Positions 8,117 to 16,014 of a DNA stretch of 64,000 bases are shown here, piece by piece. The position numbers were made by a program, and so were the translations under genes. Source of the stretch: Ardenticatenaceae bacterium (GTDB taxonomy: Bacteria > Chloroflexota > Anaerolineae > Promineifilales > Promineifilaceae); contig JACKBN010000003.1 in the NCBI GenBank assembly GCA_020634565.1, positions 124,001 through 188,000 of the forward strand, in the 5' to 3' direction. How positions within the stretch are numbered: the first letter of the stretch is position 1; the number at the start of each line of letters is the position of its first letter. The notes below the pieces were generated by a model. That model did no database searches. It worked only from the letters and a program-made list of their open reading frames with translations, and was not told the origin of the DNA.

Positions 8117-8896
8117 ATGCTAAAAAATGGAACTTTCACCGAGGGCTGGATGGACATGCCACCCTACGGCAATCTTATCAATCAACAACCCAATGGTTGG
8201 ATTTTGCGTTGGGTTGAACCGGGTAATTCTTTGTTTGGGGCGGGGGATAAGGCGCAAGGCGTGCCCGAATGTGTTCATAAGCTGGCCAAGCAGCTGCCAC
8301 CAAATGAGCAGCTAGGTGCCAAAGATGCACTTATCCTGGCAGGGGATGTAACCTACAAAGTGTTCCACGCCGGCAGCCCGTTTGGGGTGGAGCTAAAACA
8401 GGTTGTGACGGGGTTGAAACCAGGCAGCGAAGCCACCTTAACGGTGCCGATTTTGGTGGTGCTCAACAATGATCCCGATCCTTATGGCGCAGAGTCAGGC
8501 GTGTGGATCAATGGGCAGGGGAAGTGGGTAAACGGGGGCGAGATGGGCAACCGCCGCTGGCATCACCACCAGCAAACGTTCACGGTGCCAGACAACGGCA
8601 CAGCCATCATCGAGATTCGCCTGAAGAGCAAATGGGCGCGGCCCAAAGATTTTTTCATTGATGGCATCACGCTAGAGGCGGAAGCTGGCTCCGGCGATGA
8701 AACCATCATTCCCACCATTTTGCCAGACCCGATCATGATTCCTGATCGCGATAAAGACCCGGCAACCGCAGCCAGCACACCCAAAACTGTGAAAATTCAG
8801 CTACCAGAAGGGATGAAACTGGTAACGGCCGTTTCCAACGAAATCAATACCGTCGTCTTGGTCGTGCCGCCTGGGGTGTCCGTGGAAAATAGCTAG
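8117..8896 (+). CDS. Hypothetical beta-rich protein, possible carbohydrate-binding-like fold
   Basis: 259-residue protein. The start at 8117 follows AAGGAG at the right distance and a good promoter. The body (residues ~1-190) opens LKNGTFTEGW and continues PNGWILRWVEPGNS, then a beta-rich stretch ending ARPKDFFIDGITLEAE. That pattern of an N-terminal NGTFTEGW and a C-terminal DGITLE is typical of jelly-roll, galactose-binding-like domains. No signal peptide is visible at this start. The C-terminal ~60 residues form a separate small domain (VKIQLPEGMKLVTAVSNEINTVVLVVPPG). Its last 4 bp overlap the convergent transporter gene. Function unknown. Confidence 0.7.
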   Translation: MLKNGTFTEGWMDMPPYGNLINQQPNGWILRWVEPGNSLFGAGDKAQGVPECVHKLAKQLPPNEQLGAKDALILAGDVTYKVFHAGSPFGVELKQVVTGLKPGSEATLTVPILVVLNNDPDPYGAESGVWINGQGKWVNGGEMGNRRWHHHQQTFTVPDNGTAIIEIRLKSKWARPKDFFIDGITLEAEAGSGDETIIPTILPDPIMIPDRDKDPATAASTPKTVKIQLPEGMKLVTAVSNEINTVVLVVPPGVSVENS

Positions 8897-9783
8897 CTGT
8901 TGTTGCGGTTGATCACCATGATGCCGCTCACAATCAGCACCACACCAACCAGCATGACCGGTGTAATCTGTTCATCCAACAGCAAAACGCCGCCCAAACC
9001 AGCAAAAATGGGGACGATATAGCTCGTCATAGCCGCTGCCGTCGCCCCGAAGCGCTTGACGTTGTAAACCGCCAACAGCATACCAGCAAACGTGCCCACC
9101 AGCGCGGCATACCCCAGCGCCAGATAACCGTCCGTTGTTACCGTATGTAAATCAAAACCAATAATCAAAGCAGACAGCGGCATCACCACCAAGGCAGCCA
9201 CAAACATACGAATACTGGCCACGTCAAAAGCGTTGTAATCGCTCAAATATTTGCGGATATAAACGGCCGCTGCACCGCCCATCGTCATGGCTACCAGCAT
9301 GAGCAGATAGCCCAGTGGGTTGGCTTCTCCGGCGTCAGCCAGGCCACTTTCACCACTGAAAGCCAGCACGATGGTGCCGCTCAAGGCTAGCGCGACGCCC
9401 AACGCTTTACGTCGGTTCAAATGTTCATCGGGCAGAAAAAAATGGGCCAGCAGCACGGTAATCGCTGGACTGGTGGTGATAAAGATCGCAGCTAAGCCGC
9501 TGGAGAGATATTGCAAGGCGGTGACGATGGAGGTCATGGGAACGGCCGTTCCCAAAATGCCCAACACAGACGCATGAAACCACAAACGCCGGTCTGTTGG
9601 CCATTTGTAGCGCCGATTGATGAAGGTATAAAAGGCAATGTGCCCCAAACCAGCCATCGACAGCCGCAGACCAATGTAAGTTGTCGGCTGAAACTGCCCC
9701 ACGCTAAAGCGAGAAGCAACCAGGGTCGAACCAAATAAAAAGCCCAAAAAAGAGATATACGGTAACGCTTGTGCTGTCATCAT
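8893..9783 (-). CDS. EamA/DMT family transporter
   Basis: 296-residue integral membrane protein with about ten hydrophobic segments in two similar halves, the 5+5 arrangement of the drug/metabolite transporter superfamily. Family marks include GLRLSMAGLGH, the ALQYLSSGLAAIFITTSPAITVLLA helix of the first EamA repeat, and TSYIVPIFAGLGGVLLLDEQITPVMLVGVVLIVSG of the second. It probably exports small metabolites across the cytoplasmic membrane; the substrate cannot be predicted. Start at ATGATG; the second Met is equally possible. Confidence 0.9.
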   Translation of the reverse strand: MMTAQALPYISFLGFLFGSTLVASRFSVGQFQPTTYIGLRLSMAGLGHIAFYTFINRRYKWPTDRRLWFHASVLGILGTAVPMTSIVTALQYLSSGLAAIFITTSPAITVLLAHFFLPDEHLNRRKALGVALALSGTIVLAFSGESGLADAGEANPLGYLLMLVAMTMGGAAAVYIRKYLSDYNAFDVASIRMFVAALVVMPLSALIIGFDLHTVTTDGYLALGYAALVGTFAGMLLAVYNVKRFGATAAAMTSYIVPIFAGLGGVLLLDEQITPVMLVGVVLIVSGIMVINRNNS

Positions 9784-9875
9784 TCGTCCATCAGCGCGAG
9801 TTTGTTAGATAGCCATCTAACTGCGCGGGAGAATTATAGCGCACACCGGGGCAGGAGAGAACTGCCTCTTGGTAA

Positions 9876-9912
9876 AGGTAAGCGAAACAGCGACCATCTA
9901 TTCCGCTTACCT
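9876..9912. terminator. Hairpin at the 3' end of the membrane-protein operon
   Basis: Nine-bp inverted repeat AGGTAAGCG / CGCTTACCT beginning at the stop codon of the 9911 gene. There is no strong T-run, so it may be a weak terminator or an mRNA-stabilising stem. Confidence 0.4.
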
Positions 9913-10549
9913 ATTCAGAAATGCAAAAGTACCAATGCGTCTGTTTTTGAACCACATACCGCCAGCGACCCATAAAATCACCTTGCTGCGGCGGATTGTT
10001 GTCGCTACGGTAATAGTAGCCCGCGAAATTACGCGGCGCGTTGCGCTCCGTGGGGAAGAAAAGCGCGACGGTTTCACCGCTGGTTTCCACCCAAATACGG
10101 CCGCTATCCACCGAAAGAAAACGATAAGCTTCTGGCAGCGGCACCATGCCGTTTTCCCCAACTGGCAGCTCCCCGCTGGCCACCATTTGCGCGACGGCCT
10201 CATACTGGCTGATGCGCCAGCGAAAGCGCACCGTTTCCCAGAGGTCAGAAAAGGGCACCAACTGGACGATGATGAGTGTACCCACGTTGATCGCCAGCGG
10301 CAGGGCTGCCCACTTGACACCGCGCTCAGCCCGAAAAGGCAGGTAAAACAAGGAGGCCAAGATGAGGGCCAGCAGAACAAACTGCATCCCCTGCACAAAA
10401 GGTTGTGCCCAATAATTGCCTCGATTCGATTGACCCGCCTGCAAGACGGCCGTTAACCCAATCAACACCACGCCAAACCAGGTAGAAAACAGCCCCAATG
10501 ACGGAAAATCCGGCTGGTACAGCTCCTCAGAACGGAATGTTTGGTCCAT
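9911..10549 (-). CDS. Membrane protein of unknown function, 212 aa
   Basis: Last gene of a minus-strand run of envelope-type genes. I chose the ATG at 10549 because GGAGGAGGAG lies directly in front of it; the longer frame would translate that Shine-Dalgarno as LEEE. Two or three transmembrane helices (GLFSTWFGVVLIGLTAVL, FVLLALILASLFYL, ALPLAINVGTLIIVQLV) are followed by a ~100-residue hydrophilic C-terminal domain with many aromatic residues. No family recognised. The gap to the upstream DUF1361 gene is 30 bp, so co-transcription is likely. Confidence 0.75.
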   Translation of the reverse strand: MDQTFRSEELYQPDFPSLGLFSTWFGVVLIGLTAVLQAGQSNRGNYWAQPFVQGMQFVLLALILASLFYLPFRAERGVKWAALPLAINVGTLIIVQLVPFSDLWETVRFRWRISQYEAVAQMVASGELPVGENGMVPLPEAYRFLSVDSGRIWVETSGETVALFFPTERNAPRNFAGYYYRSDNNPPQQGDFMGRWRYVVQKQTHWYFCISE

Positions 10550-10579
10550 CTTCTCCTCCTCCAGCAAAAAATGAGTTGC

Positions 10580-11245
10580 TTACTTTTCCAATTGGGCCAA
10601 CTGCGGCGGCAAGGCAAAAATGATGAAATAAGACCCGACGAAAACGGCCGTTAACAGCAAAGTGACAACGGCCGTTTCCAAGAACTGGCTCCGCACCAAT
10701 AGATGATCAGCCAAATCGCGCAGCAGAACGGTAGGATTCAGGAACACATCCCAACTGTTCCAGCGCAAAAAACGGCCGATGTACACGCCAAAACTGCTCA
10801 AGCTCAACACCATAAGCACAAACAGCCAGCCCGCCACCTGATTCCACGTTTTGCTCACCAGATCGTGCAGCCAAAACAGCGAAGCAAAGCCCAAGAAGAG
10901 CCCCGCCAGGGCAAACGTCAGCAGCATAATCAGGTCATACCAGATGGGCACCATGCCCAAACGCCCTAAATGCAGCAGGTCAGTCAGCAGGTAGGGGGCA
11001 TTGGGGAAAAAGAGCAGCCACAGGCCGCCCCACAGCCATCGCCCCAGGCTGCTTGCGCCGCGACGGCGGGCCAGCAGGGCAAACAGTACGGGCAGCCAGG
11101 CTAGAAACAGGTTCCAAAGCAAAAAGAAAAAGCCGATGCTGCCGGTGTACACAAAACGGACAAACCACATGGCCACAGCCAGGCTGGACGTAAACAGCAG
11201 CGCGGCTAAGAGCAATAATGTATGTTTGGTTGGGGAATGGGTCAT
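10580..11245 (-). CDS. DUF1361 domain membrane protein
   Basis: 221-residue protein with six predicted membrane helices and the DUF1361 signatures LFFPNAPYLLTDLLHL and FGVYIGRFLRWNSWDVFLNP. The family is uncharacterised. Its ATG overlaps the stop of the upstream SGNH-like gene by four bases (ATGA), so they are translationally coupled. Position in a run with DUF4173 and VanZ-like genes suggests a cell-envelope role (inference). Confidence 0.87.
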   Translation of the reverse strand: MTHSPTKHTLLLLAALLFTSSLAVAMWFVRFVYTGSIGFFFLLWNLFLAWLPVLFALLARRRGASSLGRWLWGGLWLLFFPNAPYLLTDLLHLGRLGMVPIWYDLIMLLTFALAGLFLGFASLFWLHDLVSKTWNQVAGWLFVLMVLSLSSFGVYIGRFLRWNSWDVFLNPTVLLRDLADHLLVRSQFLETAVVTLLLTAVFVGSYFIIFALPPQLAQLEK

Positions 11246-12282
11246 TGTGCTACCTCCGGGGCTAAAAACCAGGGAACGGCCGTTTCATCCGTGCGCAAAA
11301 AGTAGTAGAGCAAACCAGCTACTTTGGCCTGTCCCGAGGGGGACGTATGCGTACCGTCATAGGCAAAATCGGACTGTTCCCAGATAAAACCATCATCCTG
11401 CCGGGCAATGCCATCCGCCCAGAGGTAAGGTCCCCAGCTCAACCAGGGGGCATTCACTGAACCCTTGTTCGAATCAAAATTCAGCCCGGCGTCTCCTTCA
11501 ATTTGGTCCTCAATCAGCCATTTCACAGCAAAAGCAGATTGGTACGCATATGGCTCCGGGTTGAGATCAACCGTGGCGTAACCGCCATAGGTGCGGCTGG
11601 AAAGATACACAATCTTCAAATTGGGAAAGCGCTCATACAGCAGCGCCACAATCTTGCGCAAATCATTTTTCAGCATCAACGCATCCACAGGGAAAGGTGC
11701 GTTGGCGTAGGCGCGGGCTTCCTTGAGCCAGACCACCTGCACCTGGGCATCGCTAAGCCCCGCGTCGGTGAGTCGTTCGTCTAAAATGGTCCAATATTCG
11801 TCATCAGGATTGGCCACAAATTGGGATGCTTTGCTGTGCTGCGCACCATCCACCAGCACCACGGCAGGATTTAGATGGGGGATTTCGTCGGCCTGATCCA
11901 AAAAGGCTTCAAACTCCATGGAGGTGTTGGACATCCCCACCGCTACAAAACCAATCTTGCCATTTTCTTCATCAACTGAACCATTGCTGGCCAACGGCCG
12001 TATCGACTGGGCAATGGTCACACCAGCCGCTTCATGGGTAGACGGCCGTTCATTACTGCCACCCGGATACAAACCACCTTGTGCGCCGTGATAAGTGTCG
12101 CCACCCAACTCCGTCAGTGGCGTCAGCCCGACAGAAGATTGCCCCATGTGAACCGGCGTTAACCGTCGGTAGATTAGCGCACCAGCCACCAGCAGGAGCA
12201 GCAAAACAAGCAGCGCCAGCCACCAGCGCGGCCCGCGGAATGATAATTTGGTCCATTTTGTTTGTCTCGATGTTAATTGCAC
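11242..12282 (-). CDS. Membrane-anchored SGNH/GDSL-like protein
   Basis: 346-residue protein with one N-terminal transmembrane helix (about residues 19-38, WWLALLVLLLLLVAGALIY) and an extracytoplasmic domain. FVAVGMSNTSMEF near residue 115 resembles block I of SGNH hydrolases with Ser as nucleophile, and DGTHTSPSGQAKVAGLL near residue 310 fits the terminal D-x-x-H block. KIVYLSSRTYGGY lies between. An esterase or acyl-transfer role on envelope polymers is possible, but the substrate is unknown. It is translationally coupled to the DUF1361 gene and sits 64 bp downstream of the DUF4173 gene. Confidence 0.72.
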   Translation of the reverse strand: MQLTSRQTKWTKLSFRGPRWWLALLVLLLLLVAGALIYRRLTPVHMGQSSVGLTPLTELGGDTYHGAQGGLYPGGSNERPSTHEAAGVTIAQSIRPLASNGSVDEENGKIGFVAVGMSNTSMEFEAFLDQADEIPHLNPAVVLVDGAQHSKASQFVANPDDEYWTILDERLTDAGLSDAQVQVVWLKEARAYANAPFPVDALMLKNDLRKIVALLYERFPNLKIVYLSSRTYGGYATVDLNPEPYAYQSAFAVKWLIEDQIEGDAGLNFDSNKGSVNAPWLSWGPYLWADGIARQDDGFIWEQSDFAYDGTHTSPSGQAKVAGLLYYFLRTDETAVPWFLAPEVAQ

Positions 12283-12346
12283 GTACTTATTCCTTAAATT
12301 ATGTAGCCGCAGATTCCAATCCGCGCCATTCGCGCTAAAAACGCGG

Positions 12347-13960
12347 CTACGATTCTGCTAAAAAGCCCAATGTTCCCCACGCTTGCCAGCGCGAAACATT
12401 AAAAGATGTCCACCGCTGCCACGATCTGTCCGCGGCAAACGATTCATAACGAGTATTCAGTTCGTCGAGTAAAATCTGATGCGGCGTGGCGTAACAATCT
12501 GGCGTATCGATGTTCCAGCTGCTAACGCAAGAGCGTGAGAGCTGCGTTTCGGCATCTCCTACCGTAAGGCCAAGACCTCGCACCAGCTGTGGCACCGCAT
12601 CATCAGACAGTCCCGCCAGATAAGCTGCATCCAGATCACCCGTTTGCTCATAGCGGGCCAGGTTCTGCCGGGCAATAAACGCATCTGGATTGATGAGATT
12701 GAGCGTGGCCACAAACCCCATCACCGCTACCAGTGCCCCAATGGCAAACCGGTCCGGGCGCACCCACAGCGTAAGCAAAAACCAAGCCAGCATCAGCGCC
12801 AGCCACGCCATGCAGACGTACACCGTCAGGCGCAGTTCGGTGTAACCGAAGGCCGCCTCGTACAGCGCCATGCGTCGCCAGGCAGAAACCAGCAACATCA
12901 GCACCAGACCAATGAGCACGCTGCCCAACCCGTTAAACAGGCGAATTTGCCCTTTGTTTTCGCGCCGGGATAGCCAATTGAGACCCAGCACCAGCAGCAT
13001 CGTCAAGATGGCTACCGTGAGCAGCTCAAAAAAGCCGCGCCGCGCATAATCGGCGTAGGTGTAGCCCGCTTCGGTAACGTTAGCCGCACCGCCGAACAGG
13101 TAGGTGAACTGAATGCCGACAAAAGCGGCAAATAGCATGTTTACCAACACCAAAATGGTGCTCGTCTCGATAAAACCGAGGGAAAAATGGCTTGGCAGCG
13201 TGGCCAAACCACGCTCCAGTTCACTTTGCTCTTCATCTGTGGCACGGCGGGTCAGCGCCAGGGCCAGACCACCCGTGAACAACACGCTCATTAGCAAAAT
13301 GAGGATGCCGCGCCATATCCATTCGCCCATCCGGTTGAAAATATCCAGCGAAAAAAGCTGCTCCACGTAATCGGCAAAGATGAGGTCGGCGGAGCTAAGC
13401 AGCATGGTGAAAACAAGCAGCACCGGCAGGGCCAGCAGCAGCCCACGCAGCAGCGGCAGCAAGCGGCGACGGCCGTTTCCATCCTTCTTCATCTCCTGCA
13501 CCGTAGGCTTAATCACCGGTGCAGACAGCACCAGGCTGTAGCCAAACACGCGCATGGGCAGCAGCGCGTATCCTAATAAATTCAGGTTTTCCACCCGTCC
13601 CGCCGCATAGAAAAAGGCGAGATACGCCAGCAGGCAAAGCACGGCCAGCACATTCAGCGTGGTCAGGGTGCTGTTGGTGCGCAGCATAGCCATGCTGGCA
13701 AAAAAGAAGAGTGGCAGCAGCAGCCAGAGGTTCTGTTTGGCAGGCTGAACGGCTTCACGACGGCCGTTCCACCACAAACCGCCAACGACCAGCACCACAA
13801 ACAGCAGCAGGGAAAGGCCCAGCGGCTTGCCGTAAAACAACCAGTCCGCCATGAAGCCCAGGAAGACGGCCGTTTGCGCCAGTCGTACGGGTGTGCGCAG
13901 CGACAATGTTTTGGAAGATTTTGACGGTTTGGCAATGAGTTCTTTGTGTGTCGTTTCCAT
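12347..13960 (-). CDS. DUF4173 (DUF4153-type) polytopic membrane protein
   Basis: 537-residue protein with about a dozen hydrophobic segments. The region LLRGLLLALPVLLVFTMLLSSADLIFADYV followed by YADYARRGFFELLTVAI, and the C-terminal NPDAFIARQNLARYEQTGDLDAAYLAGLSDDAVP, are typical of DUF4173 proteins, where the last part is a soluble tail. The family's function is unknown. Start at 13960; the gap to the upstream VanZ-like gene is only 15 bp, so they form one transcript with the SGNH, DUF1361 and 9911 genes. Confidence 0.85.
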   Translation of the reverse strand: METTHKELIAKPSKSSKTLSLRTPVRLAQTAVFLGFMADWLFYGKPLGLSLLLFVVLVVGGLWWNGRREAVQPAKQNLWLLLPLFFFASMAMLRTNSTLTTLNVLAVLCLLAYLAFFYAAGRVENLNLLGYALLPMRVFGYSLVLSAPVIKPTVQEMKKDGNGRRRLLPLLRGLLLALPVLLVFTMLLSSADLIFADYVEQLFSLDIFNRMGEWIWRGILILLMSVLFTGGLALALTRRATDEEQSELERGLATLPSHFSLGFIETSTILVLVNMLFAAFVGIQFTYLFGGAANVTEAGYTYADYARRGFFELLTVAILTMLLVLGLNWLSRRENKGQIRLFNGLGSVLIGLVLMLLVSAWRRMALYEAAFGYTELRLTVYVCMAWLALMLAWFLLTLWVRPDRFAIGALVAVMGFVATLNLINPDAFIARQNLARYEQTGDLDAAYLAGLSDDAVPQLVRGLGLTVGDAETQLSRSCVSSWNIDTPDCYATPHQILLDELNTRYESFAADRSWQRWTSFNVSRWQAWGTLGFLAES

Positions 13961-13975
13961 GTTTGCTCCTGTGCC

Positions 13976-14386
13976 TTACTTTTTACGAGCGAAAAAGTAG
14001 AAGATTGTGGCCGCCCCCAGCATGTCCATCGTTAAATCCAGAACTTCGTCAAAGGCGGGGATGATATGTTTGAAAGATGCTATTTGCAGAAATTCCTGCG
14101 CAATGCCCAACAGCAGCATCAGGCCAAAGTACAGCCAAAAGCGCTGCCGCAGGCTGGGGAAAATCAGCAGCATGCCGCCGCCCATCAGCGCAAACACCGC
14201 AAAATGGCCGATGATGTGCGAAAGCTGTGTGCCAAAAATGAAGTTGGCAAAGGTTTCAAATCCAGGTGAAACAGTCGCCAGCCAGCCAAACGGAAACAAA
14301 GCGGTGGCAATAAATAAAATGAGGGCAAGGATGAGATACGGCCGTTGCACTCCCAGCGGTTTATTCTGTCGTTTATCCAATTGCAT
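13976..14386 (-). CDS. VanZ-like family membrane protein
   Basis: 136-residue protein with four membrane helices. The HIIGHFAVFALMGGGMLL helix, the GIAQEFLQ motif and the final DLTMDMLGAATIFYFF helix match the VanZ-like pattern. VanZ relatives are small membrane proteins; the glycopeptide-resistance role of VanZ itself should not be assumed. It lies 25 bp downstream of the 14412 gene and 15 bp upstream of DUF4173, in the same orientation. Confidence 0.82.
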   Translation of the reverse strand: MQLDKRQNKPLGVQRPYLILALILFIATALFPFGWLATVSPGFETFANFIFGTQLSHIIGHFAVFALMGGGMLLIFPSLRQRFWLYFGLMLLLGIAQEFLQIASFKHIIPAFDEVLDLTMDMLGAATIFYFFARKK

Positions 14387-14411
14387 CAGAAAAGCTCCCT
14401 TGAAAAATAAA

Positions 14412-15077
14412 TTAGCGCATCAACTGTAGGATGATCTCCCACAGGTAGGTGTAAAAATTATCTTGCGGCACGCGGAACAGCATAAATGTGGATTCGCGGC
14501 CCACAAATGGGGCCAAGATGTAGGCCATCTGCGACCCCACAAACATGTACAGCACCATCCAAATCGGCAACAAAAAGCCCGCGTTTGAAGCGGTATCGCC
14601 AGATAAGCGGCGAATAAAGTGAAAATTCTTGTGAATGTAGGCCAACCCTGCCACGCCACAAATAATGAAGATCGTTACGTGCATCAGCATCAAAAATTCG
14701 TAGCTAGAGCCGCTCATCAGAAAAAAGAGCGAGATCGGCGCAAACGACCCCAACAAAACGGAGTTCACCGCCACGCCCGTAAGCAGAACTGTTAACGTTT
14801 GGCTTAAAGATAGGCGTGAGCCAAACAACAATCCCAAAAAATGGAGCGTTGAGAGGCAAATCAGCAAGGTGATAAAAAAGAGAGCGGGTACTTTCAGGGC
14901 AGAAACGGCCGCTTGCAGCAATGAGTGACGCAATCCCATCGAAAATCCGTAGATGGCACCGCCCGCCAACACAATACCAGTCAAGCGCGCTAGCTTCGCT
15001 TTTAGGGCAACATCATTGACAACATCGTTACACAATGCTTCACTACTCTTGATGATTGATTCAGCGGTAATTTGCAT
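14412..15077 (-). CDS. Membrane protein, 221 aa, Yip1-like arrangement
   Basis: I chose the ATG at 15077 because AAAGGAGG lies directly in front of it. A short helical N-terminus (MQITAESIIKSSEALCNDVV) precedes five or six transmembrane helices. The fold pattern resembles Yip1-type proteins or the small membrane proteins annotated only as hypothetical in Chloroflexota and cyanobacteria. It may be the first gene of the envelope run that ends at 9911, and is divergent from the NarL-type regulator at 15206. Function unknown. Confidence 0.75.
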   Translation of the reverse strand: MQITAESIIKSSEALCNDVVNDVALKAKLARLTGIVLAGGAIYGFSMGLRHSLLQAAVSALKVPALFFITLLICLSTLHFLGLLFGSRLSLSQTLTVLLTGVAVNSVLLGSFAPISLFFLMSGSSYEFLMLMHVTIFIICGVAGLAYIHKNFHFIRRLSGDTASNAGFLLPIWMVLYMFVGSQMAYILAPFVGRESTFMLFRVPQDNFYTYLWEIILQLMR

Positions 15078-15205
15078 GGCTGCCTCCTTTGGCTCACTGT
15101 GCCCTATGGTACTCGTTCGCACAGGCCGCAAACGACCGCTTAAAATCATCTGTTTACGCACTTAAGTGCTTGACGGCATTCTGCCAAATGAGGGATGTTA
15201 ACGGC

Positions 15206-15940
15206 ATGTTGAACTTACTCATCGTTGAAGACAATGAAAAATTACGACCGGCGCTCAAAGCTGGTTTGGAAGATTTAGGCTCGGTGCAGGTATTGCACGA
15301 TTGCCCGACGGGTGAAGAGGCGCTGGAGTTTTGCCTGGGCCAAACGCCAGACGTTATTTTGATGGATGTCCAGTTAGCGGGGGTGATGAATGGCATTGAA
15401 ACGGCCGTTGCCATCCGCCGCGAATTTCCCAGATTACCCGTAGTTTTCTACTCCATTCAGGATGACGATGAATATTACCGTGCGTTTCGGCGCAGCGGCA
15501 TCCTTAGCCATTACGCTTACGTGCGCAAATCCAACTACCTCCTGCCCACGATGATTGTGCCGTTGTTGGAAGATGCGGTGAACGGCCGTTCCTTCATCGA
15601 CCCCGATATTGAATCCCGCGTGCAGGAAGTGCGCCGCAAAGATGAAAACGCCCCGATGGACATCCTGGAACCCAACGAGCAAGCCGTGGCGCGTATGGTG
15701 GCCCAGGGCATGAGCAACGAACAAATCGCCAGCCGCATGGGCTTCCGCGACAAGCGCACCATCAGCCGCATCAACGGCCAAATCTATACCGCCTGGGGCC
15801 TCAACGACACCACCACCGACGAAAAAGTCGCCCGCACCCGCGTGGCCATCATCCTGAATGCTGGCCAATTTATTCACTGGAACGAAGAAGGTATTCCCCA
15901 CATCCTAAACGCGCATGGCGAATGGACACCTTGGGAATGA
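15206..15940 (+). CDS. Response regulator, receiver plus C-terminal HTH (NarL-like)
   Basis: Receiver domain at about residues 1-120 with the acidic pair E8/D9 and phospho-acceptor D54 in VILMDVQLAG. The C-terminal region (about 145-195) reads LEPNEQAVARMVAQGMSNEQIASRMGF, a LuxR/NarL-like helix-turn-helix with the NEQIASRM turn, somewhat diverged. Start is uncertain: 15206 aligns best with receiver domains, while an ATG at 15188 is in frame. It lies 74 bp upstream of a NarL-type sensor kinase, which is almost certainly its partner. The intervening DNA contains a small hairpin. Confidence 0.87.
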   Translation: MLNLLIVEDNEKLRPALKAGLEDLGSVQVLHDCPTGEEALEFCLGQTPDVILMDVQLAGVMNGIETAVAIRREFPRLPVVFYSIQDDDEYYRAFRRSGILSHYAYVRKSNYLLPTMIVPLLEDAVNGRSFIDPDIESRVQEVRRKDENAPMDILEPNEQAVARMVAQGMSNEQIASRMGFRDKRTISRINGQIYTAWGLNDTTTDEKVARTRVAIILNAGQFIHWNEEGIPHILNAHGEWTPWE

Positions 15941-15943
15941 CCC

Positions 15944-15988
15944 GTAATCGGTAAACGGTAATCCGTAATCGGTGAATTTACCGATTAC
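15944..15988. repeat. GTAATCGGT direct and inverted repeats in the RR-HK gap
   Basis: GTAATCGGT occurs at 15944-15952 and 15965-15973, with its reverse complement ACCGATTAC at 15980-15988. The second and third copies form a 9-bp stem with a 6-nt loop. No T-run follows. It could adjust the regulator-to-kinase expression ratio or be a remnant of a short interspersed repeat. Confidence 0.5.
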
Positions 15989-16014
15989 CGACCACCGCTT
16001 ACCGCTCACCGAAC

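Noticed and set aside
9841..9880. Riboswitch-like sequence shared by 5879-5926 and 9844-9880 (CCGGGGCAG ... GGTAAAGGTA)
   Set aside because: Similarity is short and interrupted, and the second copy does not precede a gene in the matching orientation; no known riboswitch fold recognised.
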